Assembly (NCBI GenBank): GCA_910589305.1
Contig: CAJUTV010000002.1
Span: forward strand, 62,001 to 126,000
From: an uncultured Lachnospira sp.
GTDB lineage: Bacteria > Bacillota > Clostridia > Lachnospirales > Lachnospiraceae
DNA: 64,000 nt
Reading direction: 5' to 3'
Notes under the pieces: model-generated
Databases searched by the model: none
Seen by the model: only the letters and a program-made list of their open reading frames with translations
What the model was told of the DNA's origin: nothing
In this document: positions 63,236 to 64,000 of the stretch, piece by piece
Numbering within the stretch: the stretch's first letter is position 1
How the letters are laid out: every line of letters starts with the position of its first letter
Made by a program: the position numbers and the translations under genes

Positions 63236-64000
63236 ATGGCAAAGTATTTGGTGATTGTAGAGTCTCCAGCAAAAGTTAAAACAATTAAGAAATTTCTTGG
63301 AACTAATTATGAAGTGATGGCTTCTCAAGGGCATGTACGTGATTTGCCAAAAAGTCAGATGGGTGTTGATATAGAAAATGATTTTGAACCAAAGTATATA
63401 ACAATAAGGGGCAAGGGAGATATTCTTGCAACATTGAGAAAACATGCAAAAAAGGCAGATAAAGTCTATCTTGCAACAGACCCAGACCGAGAGGGAGAAG
63501 CTATCTCATGGCATTTGGCAAAAGCTTTGAAACTAGAAGATAAAGATATTTATAGGATAACATTTAATGAGATAACCAAAAATGCAGTGAAAGCATCGTT
63601 AAAAGAAGCGAAAAAAATTGATATGAATCTTGTCGATGCACAACAGTCAAGACGAGTGTTAGACCGTATGGTTGGCTATAAGATAAGTCCGCTTTTATGG
63701 GTAAAGGTTAAGAGGGGATTGAGTGCGGGACGAGTTCAGTCTGTTGCACTTCGTATTATATGTGACCGAGAGGAAGAGATTAATTCTTTTATACCTGATG
63801 AATATTGGACTATCAATGCAAACCTTAAAGTAAAGGGTGAAAAGAAACCGTTAATAGCTAAATTTTATGGTGATGAAAAGGGAAAGATTGATGTAAAAAA
63901 TAGAGAGCAGATGCAGAATATAGTTGATGCAGTAAGAGATTGCAAATTTGTAATAGAAAGTATAAAGCATGGAGAGAGAGTAAAAAAAGCGCCATTGCCA
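63236..64000 (+). CDS. topA: DNA topoisomerase I, N-terminal part (runs off window)
   Basis: First 255 residues of type IA topoisomerase, which relaxes negative supercoils. The Toprim domain is complete: LVIVESPAKVKTIKKFLG and ATDPDREGEAISWHLA, followed by RITFNEIT and QQSRRVLDRMVGYKISPLLW. The active-site tyrosine lies beyond the window end. Start ATG 63236 follows GGCGGAAGGA. comM-dprA-topA is a conserved order in Firmicutes. Confidence 0.96.
   Translation, partial: MAKYLVIVESPAKVKTIKKFLGTNYEVMASQGHVRDLPKSQMGVDIENDFEPKYITIRGKGDILATLRKHAKKADKVYLATDPDREGEAISWHLAKALKLEDKDIYRITFNEITKNAVKASLKEAKKIDMNLVDAQQSRRVLDRMVGYKISPLLWVKVKRGLSAGRVQSVALRIICDREEEINSFIPDEYWTINANLKVKGEKKPLIAKFYGDEKGKIDVKNREQMQNIVDAVRDCKFVIESIKHGERVKKAPLP

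Overview
The window reads as chromosome of a spore-forming, Gram-positive anaerobe of the Clostridia, most like the Lachnospiraceae. Evidence seen in the sequence: AT-rich DNA with strong AGGAGG-type ribosome sites, SpoIIGA/SigE, SigK and SpoVAF sporulation and germination genes, a single-chain pyruvate:ferredoxin oxidoreductase, and no outer-membrane genes. Nearly all genes lie on the + strand. I saw no tRNA, rRNA, CRISPR array, phage or intact insertion sequence.

Layout. 1-4970: end of a penicillin-binding protein, then murD, ftsW/spoVE, ftsQ and ftsZ (a division cluster lacking mraY, murG and ftsA here). 5081-6778: a Spo0A-type promoter driving spoIIGA-sigE. 6912-10721: spore-type amidase, lepA, hemW. 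10805-17070: an AraC regulator, an ammonium channel fused to a P-II domain, rmuC and two small unknown genes. 17408-25950: nifJ, spoVAF, a solitary short dnaK, aroC. 26172-30981: an unknown gene, tgt, yajC and a P-type ATPase. 31041-35519: repeats, endonuclease V, a nucleotidyltransferase-like protein, a small unknown gene, and a MarR-MATE efflux operon. 35675-45784: leuB, ilvD, ilvB, serC-serA, a chemoreceptor and a DUF1015 gene. 45823-51670: an esterase, a catalytically dead branching-enzyme-like protein coupled to an MscS channel, and a VTC/DUF4956 pair with a long overlap. 51758-58160: the conserved ireB-ruvX-DUF1292 ... mltG-like-trmR-U32 block with RNase J and YlbF inserted, then sigK. 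58280-64000: an unknown membrane-anchored protein, a broken Rpn-family nuclease, comM, dprA and the start of topA.

The most unusual signals are: (1) a dispersed, structured repeat family with four long copies and two 3' fragments, found only between genes; (2) a recurrent leader motif carrying the ribosome site in front of six unrelated genes; (3) a GlgB-like pseudoenzyme with its catalytic residues replaced and a coiled-coil tail, 3 nt from an MscS gene; (4) an apparent AUU start codon on spoIIGA behind a perfect ten-base Shine-Dalgarno; (5) a dnaK preceded by two similar -10 boxes and three hairpins instead of a CIRCE operator. All functional calls come from reading translated sequence by eye; no database search was run.
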